Numbered from the stretch's first letter, positions 1 through 10,889 are shown. The stretch: 64,000 nucleotides of DNA from Nemophila menziesii (GCA_029959085.1 JARWIR010000008.1:372001-436000), one strand, 5' to 3'. Numbers and translations: made by a program. The notes: generated by a model not told the origin, from the sequence alone.

Positions 1-1671
1 TATGCTAAGTGTGTTGATCATAGTTTCTTGGATGTTAGGATACTACGAGACGATAATAAGAAGTCGAAAAATTAGATCACCCATAGTCATGGTGTAAAAG
101 GACCATTCGACCACTTTTAGAAAGTGAGTGCATCTGTCGACCATATTTGAAATGTGGATTGTTCGAGTTATTACGTAAGATTGATGAAAATTTTGGAGAA
201 TCTCTTTCATATATAGATAGAAAATGGAGGTAGAAGCGCGTAGGATTCGATGGTTTGTGATTCTGAAATGAAATGAAGAAGTTATGCAAATTGTCTTGCC
301 GTAGTTCGAACTAGTTACCTCTTGAGTAAAACGTTTTTGCGTGGGCTTTGGTCACTCAAAAAGGCCCAAAACACATAAATGTTTTATGGACCTTTAAATA
401 CCCTAGATTAAGATTAAAAACAGGTCCTTAGTAATTCTCAAAGAAAAGAAGCTACTGGAGCAGATAGAAGAAGAAGACATTAAGGGTTTCCACCATTGCC
501 ACACCATTCCAACCTCCGTATATTAGTAGTACTTAGCTTAATCTTTATTATTTTTTCGCTAAACATGATTCTAACACTTTTATTCATTATTTTATATTTT
601 TCATTGTGAACTAAACTTTCTATTAACATGAGAAACGCTTAATGTATGAACCCTAAATTTTGGATTATGATGTTTATTGCGTTTTGAAATATTACTAATG
701 ACGCGAATTGATTATTTTGCATTAATTATTTGTATCAAGGTCTTCAGCCCTTACGAAGGCCAAGTAGTGGCTTGGGTATAGTAGTCTTGATTGTCGCACG
801 AGAGGAGGATCTGATTATGGAAAATAATATATAATTGTCTGGTATGTTAGTGAACCGGGAGGTCATGACTAACTAGATATTCATTTGGGTGGGTGTCAAT
901 TGCGTCTGCATTCGTTGTAGAGTCACTCGGAAGAGGTCCTTATCGTTGTAGGACAGTTGCGTATCTACCTGGGAGGGATTTAGGGATATTGTAGAGTCCC
1001 AACTAATAATAAAATACCAAGTCGCCCTTATATCAATAAATGTATAAATTCAGAACTAGTGAGGATTACCAGCGGCTCTCAAGCTATCTTCTCGCCTATA
1101 TTTTTCGTATTTGCGATTCAAATTTTTTGTTATTTTATCGTCATTAGTACTTTAATTTCATTGCACTTTAGTCTTTTACTCGAAAAACAAAACAAATATC
1201 TTTTGCATTTTTATTAATAGCAACTCAACCCATCTACGCTTCTTTAATCCATGTGAAGAACGATAATTCCCTTACTTATCTTATTATTACTTATCAACAA
1301 CCCGTGCACTTGGAGGTAGTACCTCTCTCGTGTGCTGCTTTATTTATTACACTATTGGGTACGACAACGACCATGGGAACAAGGATATCAATGATAAGTC
1401 CGGAAGCAAATTTTAATAAGATAGGAATCAATAAAATAGTTCTCAATTCGTAGAAAATTATATTTTCTCCTCTCAAAAAATACCTACATCTCCATGAATA
1501 ATTTTTGTTCTCTCATTGAAATGTATAATAGATACACTATAAGCTAATATATGCATTAGTTAGTTAATTTTTGTTGTTAATGTATTATATTATCCATGAA
1601 ATATTTATTTTGAGAAAATATAAAAACTTATTATAAAAAATAAAGAAAAAGATTTTGTCTACTTCTTTCTT
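1..1671 (+). other. Non-coding leader of unit A, LTR-like
   Basis: No credible coding frame; the 60-70 codon ORFs here are not supported by composition. The stretch from about 320 to 1450, with short purine and pyrimidine tracts, an AATAAA-rich middle and a phrase around 1300 resembling the end of plant gypsy LTRs, suggests decayed Ty3/gypsy LTR or leader DNA. This rests on general resemblance; no partner LTR, TG/CA ends or target duplication were found. Position 1476-1491 is the empty target site of the LINE nest seen in copy B. Confidence 0.35.
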
Positions 1672-2212
1672 AAAAGCCTTCTGATTTAATACAGAAATAG
1701 CATTCTCTTGTGACGCCTCATTCAAACACGAACACCTCCCTACGGGGATTGGAGTGATACAGCATAACAAATCTGATGGATCACGGGTCAAGTTTCAGTC
1801 AACGACTGACTATAACACCAGTTTCATTGGGGAGGCGCAAGCAGTTGTCACTGCTCTCGAGGTAGGAAAATCTTGGAAGCACACAGAGAAAACGATTTTC
1901 TCCGACAACCTTGAACTGATTCAAGGTATCCAGCAAGTGTCGGCAGCTAGATGGGAACTCAGGCCGTGGATCAATCATATCCGACAACTGGCATCAGACT
2001 CTGGGCCAGTTTTCTTCAAACATATCCCACGGAGATTTAACACTGGGGCCGATCTTCTACCAAAGGACGTCAGGCACAGGGCACTACAAGTTCAACCAGC
2101 GACTCTATCTCTGGAGAATAATTTCTCAAAATTAGGAATAGGTCAATTACTGTTTTTTCGTTTTGTAAGGTTTGTTCTTCTACATGTTCAAAAAGAAAAA
2201 AAAAAGCCTTCT
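1672..2212 (+). mobile_element. 5'-truncated LINE tail (RNase H), copy A
   Basis: An 11-bp direct repeat AAAAGCCTTCT (1672-1682 and 2202-2212) flanks a body that ends in an A-rich tail. The insertion point reads TT/AAAA, the preferred nick of L1 endonucleases. The body opens at 1685 into an RNase H frame of the type found at the C-terminus of plant LINE ORF2: CDASF, a GEAQAV glutamate motif, SDNLEL, and an aspartate-containing TGAD motif, ending in SKLGIG like the full LINEs in copy B. Copy A has lost the stop codon found in copy C, so the frame reads on to 2281, and AKDA is mutated to PKDV. It is a dead fragment ending about 200 bp before the ZF-HD start codon. Confidence 0.85.
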
Positions 2213-2367
2213 TCTCATCACTTCCAAAATCATTTGCATTCTCGTCTTCATTTACCATTTTCTTTAATTATTACAAAATAATTAAAATCAATGAATATTC
2301 TCTTTTTTCTTTTTTCTTTTTTTTGTCAATAATGTTTTTTTTTTGTCAATTAATAATTTTCTCATTC

Positions 2368-2376
2368 TATATATAA
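2368..2376 (+). promoter_or_regulatory. TATA box of ZF-HD copy A
   Basis: TATATATAA, 34 bp before the ATG and present at the same place in copies B and C. It lies just downstream of T-rich DNA and the LINE tail. If it is used, the 5' leader is very short. Inference from sequence only. Confidence 0.45.
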
Positions 2377-2409
2377 TTTAGAAAGACAAAAAGGAGGGTT
2401 AACCACAAA

Positions 2410-2664
2410 ATGCACACATCCATCACCCCCACCGGATCTCCTGATTCAGAATCTGATACACCACAGCAGATCTACCACTACTACTCCCAGCAACCACCAC
2501 CTATGGTGGTGACTTACAAAGAATGCCTTAAAAATCATGCTGCCGTTATAGGCGGCCATGCTTTAGATGGGTGTGGAGAGTTCTTAGCTACCGCCATTGC
2601 CAACCCAACTGACCCCAATTCTATGATTTGCGCCATTGCCTTAAAAATGATGTATGAACTATGA
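2410..2664 (+). pseudogene. ZF-HD transcription factor, truncated (copy A)
   Basis: The first 75 residues match the intact copy B protein: a Ser/Thr/Pro-rich N-terminus, then [10 protein letters not shown] and [11 protein letters not shown], the first half of the ZF-HD zinc finger. After MICA the frame runs into unrelated sequence and stops at 84 residues. Against copy B, 536 bp (36563-37098) are missing and replaced by 9 nt at 2635-2643. The loss takes the second set of zinc ligands, the whole homeodomain and the 3' UTR. It resembles a mini zinc finger (MIF) gene but cannot form a complete finger, so I call it a pseudogene. It has also drifted in the N-terminus (for example MVVTYK where B and C have MVATYK). 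Confidence 0.9.
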
Positions 2665-3609
2665 AGGATAAAAAATGGTTTGTATGAATTCTGTAATTTA
2701 ATCTTATTTCAAACATTTGTTTTATTAACCTAATATTCACATAACATTTTTTTTCTATGTAGAATTATAAATCTAACCTTGCTTAATATTTTCAGGTGAT
2801 TTATATATTTTTCGTTGAACAATCTTACTCTATCACATAGTTAGATAGTGTATTAATTTTATTACTAATCAGTTTTATTTTGAATTTGTGTATTGGTTGC
2901 TAATTTTGTTATCTTAACTTTAAGATTGTACATATTGATAAAATAAGTATACACATTTGATTTGGGTGGTTAATTAGTATGTGTTATTTGAAGTGTTTAT
3001 GTGAAGTGGGTGGGACTTTTTAGTTGTTATTCTTCATTGTTGAGATGTATCTCTGAGGTTAATAGAATTTTCTAGTAAATAAAACAAGTTGAAATGCGTC
3101 ATTAATTTAAGATAAATTCACAATATTTTTATTCTATATTTGAATTAGATAATAAAGCGGCAATAGCTGGTTTTGCATGTATTTCACAAGGTAACAAATA
3201 AGTTCATTTGTTTGCAAGTGAAACTTTCGTTGTATGATCGTAATTATCACGAGGTAGTATCGTCATCTCGTTTGAAAGCATATTAACTTCTTGGTCGTAT
3301 TCTATTAGACTGAAACGACCACGTTATCTCATTTTGTGAGATTATTGAGTCATCAATAGTGGTGTTTTTGATGTGAGCTCGATGAGTGTGAAGAATTTAT
3401 GGGGGTGATATTGACAAGGTTGGTTGAGATTCTTTGTTTTGGATTGTGTGTGAATAAATATTTATTTGGATTTTTTTAAGGTTGTTGAATCTTCTTGAAT
3501 GTCCGATTGTCATGGTGGGTTTGTATATTATAACACTGCCTAGATTCATGGCAGGGGCTATTTAGCCTTGTCTAGAATTCTTTCTTGAATTTGTCTCCTC
3601 GTATGTATA
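2665..3609. other. AT-rich intergenic DNA (A)
   Basis: ZF-HD 3' flank. No gene, RNA or clear mobile element seen. It aligns with 37099-38054 in copy B and about 55780-56742 in copy C. Confidence 0.6.
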
Positions 3610-4490
3610 GTTAGAGCAGAGAAAAATAATGTAAACCCAAATATTAATCCAAACTCGGTTAAAAACCAAACTGGAAAAAAGCTTTTAAAATTTTACTAAA
3701 TTTATGGATCGGTCCAAATAAAACAATACCCAACACGTTATAAACATAGGTTGGATTAACATTTGGTCCACGAGATCCTATTCAACCCGGCAACCCGGTT
3801 ATTTATTAATATAGCCAACTTTTGATATAGTTTACTCTTCCCATTTTGATGTGGGAGAGCTAATATTCACATTTTGAGCTGTTTGCCCAAGTTTCTCGCA
3901 CAACTCGGCAATCATGCCCAAGATTTTCGCACGTCTAGTCCTATTTTTTTGCACGTTGCACACCATTTCCCAATTTTCTCGCACAAGTTGCACGCCTCAT
4001 TACTCTACACCACTTTTATCCCACTTCAAAAATTTACACTACTTTTTGAGAGATTTGCCTATAAATACAAAGTCTCCCTCTCCCTTATTCTTGTGCCTAA
4101 ACACCTAGGGTTAGTAAAAATTATTATTTCACCCTAATAATTTATTTTTTATATTCTTTTAGAGGGTTAATATTTATTTTTTGACCCTTAAAAGTTAACT
4201 TTTTTCTTTTCAACGGAGGATTAATAATATTTGTTATTTGATCCTCTTAAAGTTATGTTTGTTCTTTTTTTACCAACATTGTTGGTTGAACTAAGTTATT
4301 ATATTTGGCCTTTAATTTGGTCGAACTTATGAGTTAATATTTTTTAACCCGGGACAAATCCGATTTTAACCCGTGCGGTGGGGTTACAATATAAAAACAG
4401 GGTTATAATCCTTAAAAGATGAACCCGGTTTATGCAATAACAAGGTTGGAAATAACCTGAACCCAGAGTTAACCCGGTTTTTGCTCTACC
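3610..4490. mobile_element. Candidate non-autonomous DNA transposon (A)
   Basis: The ends are short imperfect inverted repeats, GTTAGAGCA on the left and GGTAGAGCA read inward from the right, and the subterminal parts on both sides are rich in AACCCGG motifs. Flanks GTATGTATA and CTATATATA could be a decayed 9-bp target duplication (7 of 9 match). The 881-bp length is the same in all three copies. No transposase. The inner part contains a TATAAATA motif near 4060 and resembles LTR or promoter DNA, so a composite origin is possible. Confidence 0.4.
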
Positions 4491-4801
4491 CTATATATAA
4501 TAATGGAAATTTTGCACTGTAAGTTTTAGACTTTGTGATACTATAATGTAAAGTATAGAAGTTTCTTTAACATTTTGTTAGAACTCTGCATTGAGGTTTA
4601 CTATTTTTATTACTGGCTTCCTTTCTTTGTTCATCCACATAAATTATTCATTAAGTGTATCACCAATGCCTAAGACAAATGTTAAGTAATCGAGAATGTG
4701 GAATAATCTCTATTTGATGCACTAGCTTTACCATAAACCCCAAATATTCTGGCCACCACCTTTTGGGCAATAAGACAGGAAGACAAGATACACCACAAAC
4801 A

Positions 4802-5052
4802 AACCAGTTGGGTTAGCTTAACTGTCCAGAGTCTTGCTATTTATTCAACACTTAAAGGAGAAGGGGAGGTCTGTGTTCAAATCCCCTCCTTAACGGGTGT
4901 GAAGTGAGAGGTACCAGGCTCGAACCCCTCACTAAACACGGGTGGCCTAGTTTTGATTTACTTGGGAATATACATGGGGAGACGTGTATATCCACGTGGG
5001 ATTAATCGTGGTACGTGCAAGCAAGCCTGGATCACCGACATACCAAAAAAAA
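4802..5052 (+). mobile_element. tRNA-derived SINE (A)
   Basis: A 251-bp body ends in an A-run and lies between near-identical 16-bp direct repeats (4786-4801 and 5053-5068, one mismatch). A pol III box B-like motif lies at 4873-4884 (GTGTTCAAATCC here; copies B and C keep the closer GTTCGAATCC) and a box A-like TTAGCTTAACTGT at 4813-4825. The A-B spacing is longer than in a tRNA, which is usual for plant SINEs. It has no coding capacity. It was in the unit before triplication, since all copies share it at the same site. Confidence 0.8.
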
Positions 5053-5068
5053 AGATACAACACAAACA

Positions 5069-6320
5069 TAATCGTCTTTACCTGCATCAAATATGTATAC
5101 AGTTTTTAAAGGTCATTAGAAAATTTATTAACGCCTAACCGTTTACTACGTTATGGGGAAGATAAGTCAAGTGTCTTCGGCATAGTATAAATAGACAAAC
5201 ACAGTACATCATCAATGTAACTAGTATATACTCATTCATTCTTCAATACTTAATAAATCTTTCTATTTAGTGTCCTCCTTCAGGTCATTCATGAAAGACT
5301 CCTTATAAGAATACTCTAGTAACTTGAGACCCTGAATACTAATCTGATTTGTGCTCGCATGGGTGCTAAAACTAGTGTGTGTTTTTAGTAAAAATAACAT
5401 ATGTGCAAAGAGTCTTCCAAATGTCAAAAAAAGGTCTTCCGTAGATGAAGTTTTGAGGTATGTTATGTTAACTATAATTTGACACGAGTTTGTGGAAGTC
5501 ATGGTTTCCTAGTTGACTCATGAAGTTACAAACATTAATACATCTACTTGCAAGCCAGTGGTTTGTGGAATGCAATGAAGACTATCCCTACAAGTTATGT
5601 CACATAGAAAGAAGTATATATCACTCGAGAAGTAAAGTTGTTAATAGTTCTAGTGTAAGAACAACTTATATTCCTTTCTTACAACTATGAAATAACTCAC
5701 CATGAGGATTTAAAATAATATGTATGTTTGCATCAATCAGTTTAGTTCCGAGTGACACATAAATCAAGACACATCTTCTTTTTTTAACAATCCCTTTCTG
5801 GATGTTAAGGACACAAGCTAGCATAGTGGTCTTAAATAATGAAACACCCATTTAGATGGGGAATAACATGCCCAATAAATGGACGAGGAAGTCCTTATTT
5901 TAATGTGTGTTAAATAATATGATGCATACTCTAACATACCAACAATGTAAAAAATATATAAATAAAAGGGTTACTTACATATAAGGTTAAGAACCCAGTT
6001 TTCTAGCTAAACAAATCTAGATCAACCATATAAGTATATGACTAACGCGCCCTTTGTCATATTAATCAGAAATAAAAGCTTGATAATTAAAATTCACTTT
6101 CCAGGCAATCCATAAGTATGTATGCTTTAATTAAAAATAATCATTCCATAACATTTCATATTCCATCACGGAGAATCAAGTCGCTTCCTTGAATCATTTA
6201 GAAAAACATCACAAACCCACTCAAACCAGAAAGGTTTGAAGCCATAACTAAATTTTTATTTGCATAAAACAAAAAACGAATTGCTAGAAATCAAGGAAGA
6301 CGAAAAACGTAAGTGAGAAG
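5069..6320. other. Intergenic DNA, nothing recognised (A)
   Basis: AT-rich. A TATAAATAG motif near 5188 followed by a CT/A-rich stretch could be a relict promoter or solo LTR, but no ends or target duplication were found. The 79-codon minus ORF at 5263-5502 recurs in all copies, but the copies are too similar for this to mean selection. Confidence 0.5.
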
Positions 6321-6565
6321 TAGTGGGTCGTCAGCACAAAAAACGGTGGGCCATCTAGACATAATTATGAGTTGCCAGAGATATCAATGGGTTGTAAGTG
6401 GATTAAAAATGGGATGTCTCGACAAACATGGTGGGTTGATGACGCATAAAGCGGCGAGTTATCTACATATTGCTAATACAAATCTAATGGGATGTCTACA
6501 TAATTTGGTTGGCTGAAAAAGAAAAAATAATGGGCTATATGACCAAAACAATGAGTTATCGATAA
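6321..6565. repeat. Degenerate minisatellite, about 22-bp period (A)
   Basis: About ten tandem imperfect units, each beginning near TGGGTTG, TGGGATG, TGAGTTG or CGAGTTAT and followed by A-rich spacing of 20-30 bp. It lies just beyond the hairpin that ends gypsy element 1. Tandem repeats close to the 3' region are known in plant Ty3/gypsy elements, so it may be the 3' non-coding part of element 1. Confidence 0.6.
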
Positions 6566-6644
6566 TGAATATAATAGTCAAAGAAAAATATATATGTAAC
6601 AAAACACATATTTATTCAAAAACTCATAAAAAAGTCAAAAAAAT

Positions 6645-6664
6645 GAGTTGTGTCCCCATGACTC
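6645..6664 (-). other. Imperfect hairpin after accessory region (A, element 1)
   Basis: GAGTTGTG-TCCC-CATGACTC, followed by GAAAAAGACTCAATAAAG. The same motif in gypsy element 2 (12160-12179) is a perfect 8-bp inverted repeat, so two diverged elements share it at the same relative place. Confidence 0.6.
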
Positions 6665-6910
6665 GAAAAAGACTCAATAAAGAAATTAAAAACAAGTAAA
6701 TATTGCATATACAGAAATGGTAAAGAAGAAAGATAATATACTCTCAGGGCTATCGCCTCGCATTGTCAACATCCAAATAGGATTTGGTGGATCTTTCGAG
6801 ATGTCGCGCTTTAATTGGTCTAGAAGTGTCATGATGTGCACTTGATTAGCTTTGATTTATGCCACATCATCGGACAAGAAGGTTTGGGTTGCTTCAACTT
6901 TATTCAATCG

Positions 6911-8032
6911 CTAATCTACCCTTTCTCGCCAAATAGGATCCACTTCTTTTGATTCTCTCTCACGAGAAACTTCTTCTTGTTGAGACTTCTTAAATACTGC
7001 TTCTCTTAAGATTGTCCTGGTCCAAACATTGTTGATATTGTTACTTACATTATACATCGATTTCTCTTTTTCACCCCGAATCACATTCTCTTTTTGTACT
7101 AGGTACATGATCATCGTTGGACATTCACATTAAATAATGAAAGTGGAGAGACCAAAAATCGCATCACCTCCTCAAAGATAAACGGTTCCATATCTACTTC
7201 TTCCCCTCGTAAAACACAAATCGAAAAGATGGTATTTCTCTTGGTTACATCCAAAGTTTGCGTGTTTCCAAAGGCATTTGGTGTGATAAAATTGTGCCAA
7301 ATTCTTGTACCAGGTTGGAGATATTTGTAAGGCCAAGGTGCCTTCAATTCTACCTTGTGTGATTGAACTTTTTCTTCCTCTGATACATGCTCAAAAGGTT
7401 GATTCCAATAAAAATTCTTGATATTTTCCACCGCTTATCGATACTTGCATGGTCCAACCAATTTCTTGAACTGGAAGTGGTTTCTAATCTCTTCAAATGT
7501 TAAAGGAACTAACTTTCCTCCAAATGGAACACGATCTAAAGAGGCCTAAATAGAACTCGAAAACTAACTCCATACATAAACTTGAATGTCTCATCATGAA
7601 TTTAGTCCAACCCAATATCTCTCCCATCTCCAAAAATCTCTTGTAATCACCTTCTCCAACTTATTTTTCAAATATTCTCTCATGAGCAAAAGGTAAGTCC
7701 GGTAAATGAATTTTTCTGGAAGCTAACAAGGCCTTGGAAGCTTCATTCATCACGGGTATAAGAATATCGATTTGTAGAGGTTGTGGTGTCTTTTCCTTGA
7801 AATTTGTAACTATTTTGCTCTTTGATTTAAACATAGCCGACTTTTCTATACTTTCTTGACATGTTTTACCCTTTTTCTTTATACTCGAACTTGAACCTTT
7901 CTCAGTCGTTTTCTTGGCAATAGTAACCAATACCTTACTTTGGTTCTTCTTCATCTCCCAAACAGTGGATAATGTTTCTGTTCTTTTTGTCATCTCAATT
8001 GACCTCCAACTCAAAGCTTTGAACACTCTCAA
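6911..8032 (-). pseudogene. Gypsy accessory ORF region, broken (A, element 1)
   Basis: Three minus-strand open stretches (8032-7661, 7431-7111, 7114-6911) are separated by stops. The first is Lys/Ser-rich and ends near LPFAHERIF. The second has ELKAPWPYKYLQPGTRIWH and DVTKRNTIFSICVL, resembling the putative plant transposon protein domain that accompanies Athila-like elements. The function in these elements is unknown. A TAA just before the second stretch is present in all copies. The family assignment is from memory of the motif style, so moderate. Confidence 0.5.
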
Positions 8033-8404
8033 TATTTTTACTCCTTGATTTTGGGTTGAACAAGTTTTTTGGGTTAGGAAAGGTGTAAGGATGATGAAAA
8101 TCTATTTGGGTAAGATGAAGTCTTGATTGATTGGTATGGGTTTAAGAAATTGTTGGATAAGATTTGGAAATATTGGCTTTTGATTCTCGAATTAGAGGTG
8201 TTTTGATTTGATTTGGATGGTTGAATTTTCTATATAATTATGTAGGGAAGGATTTTGATTTAAATTTATGGTGATTGGGGAGTGTTTTGATATGAGGTAA
8301 AGGTTTGTAGAAGCTTTAATAGAGTTAGGAAACTTTGGAGAAGAAAGAGGGGCTTAAGGTTTAGAATTGTAGGTATAAGCTAACCTCTCTTTTATTCCTT
8401 TTTC

Positions 8405-8860
8405 TGGAGGCGTCATGCGGAGCACCACAGGTGAGGTGCGGTGTACTGCAACAAGTTTATGTGTCCCCCTGTGAAACGAACCCTGATTTCCTTACAGTTT
8501 CCACGGATTTTGGAGTGGTGCGGTGCACCGCGAGTACGCTGTGGTGTAGCGCAAATGCCTTCTAACTTGGACCGTGTCACAGTTCTGCGCGTGTGACGAC
8601 ACAGTTCATATTTTAGTTCTTGCAAATGGACTAGATTCTTGGACCGTGTTGACGATTTGCTTCATGCGGTGCACCGTGGCACCCATGCAATATACCATAC
8701 GAGCAGTATAGATGACACCGTGGCACGGTTTTGCTTGAGTGTCGACACATTTTTTTTTCTTTGCCTCGCACGTGACCCTGATTCATTGACCGTTGTGACC
8801 CTTTTTTGGGGTGCAGTGCACCGCAGTGATGGCGTGCTGTACCGCAAGGCACATATGTTG
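8405..8860. repeat. GC-rich palindromic island (A, element 1)
   Basis: Much more GC-rich than its surroundings. Contains repeated palindromic words: GCGGTGCACCGC-like motifs, ACCGTGGCACGGTT, and GTGTCGACAC at 8739-8748. An imperfect direct repeat of the first part (8405-8555) recurs around 8780-8855. Both strands give spurious ORFs here. It sits between protease and accessory ORF, like the island of element 2 at 13075-13420, which shares the ACCGTGNCACGGTT and GTGTCGACAC words. Confidence 0.65.
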
Positions 8861-9309
8861 TTTGCCATTTTTTCTCGTTTCTTCTCCGAACTTAATTTCT
8901 TAAGTACCTATACATAAAAAATACTAATACCTTCCTCGATACTACAATATCTACTAAAACAACTAATCTAAACATAAACTAAAGATATAAAAACATAAAA
9001 AAATTGTGGGATGTCTCCGGACAGCATTTTTGTTCAACGTCATTCAAAGTTAGACGCGTTACTCTATCAGGTTTTTTATATATAGCCTCCCCAACAACTA
9101 GCAAGGCTATGAACGTTTACTAACATCCGTTTGATACCCTGTTATGATCTCAATCACTTTTCCCGAAAAAACTTATGTGACGACAAATGGTCGCATCCAC
9201 GAATCTTTTTGATTGCGTGGATTTCTTCTAGGCTCTGTTCCTGGTAGAAATATGGATGACATGAACTGTGGGATATAACTTCCTTGGTTTCTTACATAAG
9301 ACGTAGAAT

Positions 9310-9630
9310 GTCTTGGATACGTTTTTATCACGGATGGTAACTCTTTTGGAAGTTGATGATGCTTTGTCTTGTGGCTGAGAACGGCCTTCCAAGTAAGATT
9401 GGAACCTGCTTATCTGCATCATAATCAAGAATAAAAAAATTAGTATGGATGGTGATATTACCTACTTGGACATGAACGTCCACCACTGTTCCCCATGTCT
9501 TCATCACTGAGTTATTCGAAACTGTAAGTTTGTGGGAGCTTTTTCAACCTTCATAATGCCAAGCCTACCGGACACAGACTTAGGCATAAGATTCACACTC
9601 GAACCCACATCACACATGGCCTTCACTTTG
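9310..9630 (-). pseudogene. Retroviral-type aspartic protease remnant (A, element 1)
   Basis: The minus strand reads CDVGSSVNLMPKS (active-site type DLGASINLMP, with V and S substitutions), then after stops and a frameshift FILDYDADKQVPILLGRPF, the C-terminal part of Ty3/gypsy protease. The gag upstream ends in a KLKDPGS motif as in element 2. Non-functional. Confidence 0.75.
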
Positions 9631-9639
9631 AAAATACCA

Positions 9640-10870
9640 CATATTTGTATAAGTAGTTAGAGCTTCCTGGATCTTTGAGCTTGAGTGGTAACTCTTTTTC
9701 AACCCTTCTCAAGACTCTCTCAGTATGAGCTACAGTCTCTTTACTGGATTCTACACTTGCATCTTTCTCTAGAATAACTTGCTTGAATACTTGTTACGGT
9801 GTAAGCCCTTTCTTCGCAATCTCAAGCATCTGGGCGTTGATTTTCTATGGACTATACGCCTCTACAAATGCCTTGAGTTCAATGTCAACCTTTGGATTTG
9901 TCTTAGGAATGGATGGTGACATTGCTGGAACAATAGGTGGCGAGCCCACCTTCTCTTCTTCTTTCTCTTATTGCACAACATGTGCAACTTCTTCTTTCTG
10001 CTTAGTGAAGGCTTCCTCTTTATCTATAATTATTCAAGCTTTTAGTTCAATGACCGATCTAATCTATTCTTGCATGTCCTTGAGAAGATTTACAAAGTCA
10101 GATACTTCTGGGTTAGGCTTGGTTGTTCTTCTTCAATTTTTGGAACCTTTACGACAATTTTGGCAGCAGGTGACGATTCCTCTTCCTTTTATAATTCAAG
10201 GCAGATTGCCTTACATGCTCCGAACCCAACATTGTCGTCAACTCCTTCAATTGCCTTTACCTCCAAGGTGAATTGAGTGTTAACAACTTTCTCTATTTGA
10301 GTCAACTATTTTGTCAAGATCTGTATCGTGGCATCTTGTTCTCTGAACTTTTCTTGATGCGCTTGGATATGACTAGTAACTAGATTCATGAAGTCTTGTA
10401 ATCTCTTCTCTGACACTGCTCCTTCTTGAGGATGTTGTGGTAATGCGTCTTGAGCTAGATTGTCGGCATAAGCATCATGGGCTGGTTGTTGTGGAGGAGC
10501 TGGTCTATTATAATTTTTATTTCCTTGGTATGGACCTTGAGATCTCTGTTGATAAGTGTTGCTACGGGGATGTGGTTGATAATTACCTTGATTTGCGACC
10601 CCTTGAGGATCTTAAACTACATACCGGATGATATCTATTACCAAATTGTTAATTTCCTCTATATGATATGAATTATATAGATGCTGGATATCCTTTACAC
10701 TTTTCCCATGTATGATTAGGAAATTCAAAACGTGCACAACCTTGTGCTTCTTGCACTACATTTATTGCAGCTGAATTTTGACGCTTTTGGTCCAATTCGA
10801 GTTTCATCTATTTGACTAGATTTTCCAGTGCTTCTAATTTAGCAGATTAAGCAGATTCTGTTGATGTCTC
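9640..10870 (-). pseudogene. Gag C-terminal half, degenerate (A, element 1)
   Basis: One minus frame keeps sense with interspersed stops: LAKLEALENLVK, QGCARFEFPNHTWEKC (zinc-knuckle-like), a Gln/Asn/Pro-rich stretch with QGNYQPHPRSNTYQQRSQG, EKRLQDFMNLVTS, then acidic sequence leading into protease. Plus-strand ORFs here (9783-10271, 10437-10631) are shadows of this gag. The gag N-terminal domain is missing. Confidence 0.7.
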
Positions 10871-10889
10871 CCTAAATGTTCTAATTTTA

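Larger units (their letters stand above)
6640..10880 (-). mobile_element. Pol-less Ty3/gypsy (Athila-like) remnant 1, copy A
   Basis: Read on the minus strand: gag C-terminal half (10870-9640), aspartic protease (9630-9310), GC-rich palindromic island (8860-8405), accessory-ORF region (8032-6911), hairpin (6664-6645). No reverse transcriptase, RNase H or integrase motif lies between protease and accessory region, and no LTR, primer site or gag N-terminus lies upstream of 10880. It is a 5'-truncated remnant. The same stop codons occur in all three copies, so it died before the triplication. Confidence 0.75.

Noticed and set aside
1..1. Position 1 as the true left border of the repeat unit
   Set aside because: It coincides with the window edge; no change in sequence character or target duplication marks it at 20631 or 52450.
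2410..2664. Copy A ZF-HD as a mini zinc finger (MIF) microprotein gene
   Set aside because: Only the first four zinc ligands remain; the CGCH..FH part is deleted, so the finger cannot be completed.
3874..4137. 87-codon and 64-codon ORFs conserved in the three copies
   Set aside because: Inside a candidate transposon, overlapping frames, no recognisable protein features, and copy divergence too low to show selection.
4802..5052. tRNA gene suggested by the box B-like motif
   Set aside because: No cloverleaf can be drawn, box spacing is too long, and the flanking duplications and A-tail indicate a SINE.
5180..5200. TATAAATAG motif as the promoter of an unannotated gene
   Set aside because: No coding sequence follows on the plus strand; more likely relict element DNA.
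8639..8917. ORFs on both strands of the GC-rich island
   Set aside because: GC-rich palindromic DNA lacks stops by composition; frames differ between copies.
9783..10271. 162-codon plus-strand ORF present in all three copies (also 44234-44722 and 62930-63418)
   Set aside because: The minus strand of the same DNA reads as gypsy gag linker; the plus ORF is its shadow, and conservation only reflects recent duplication.
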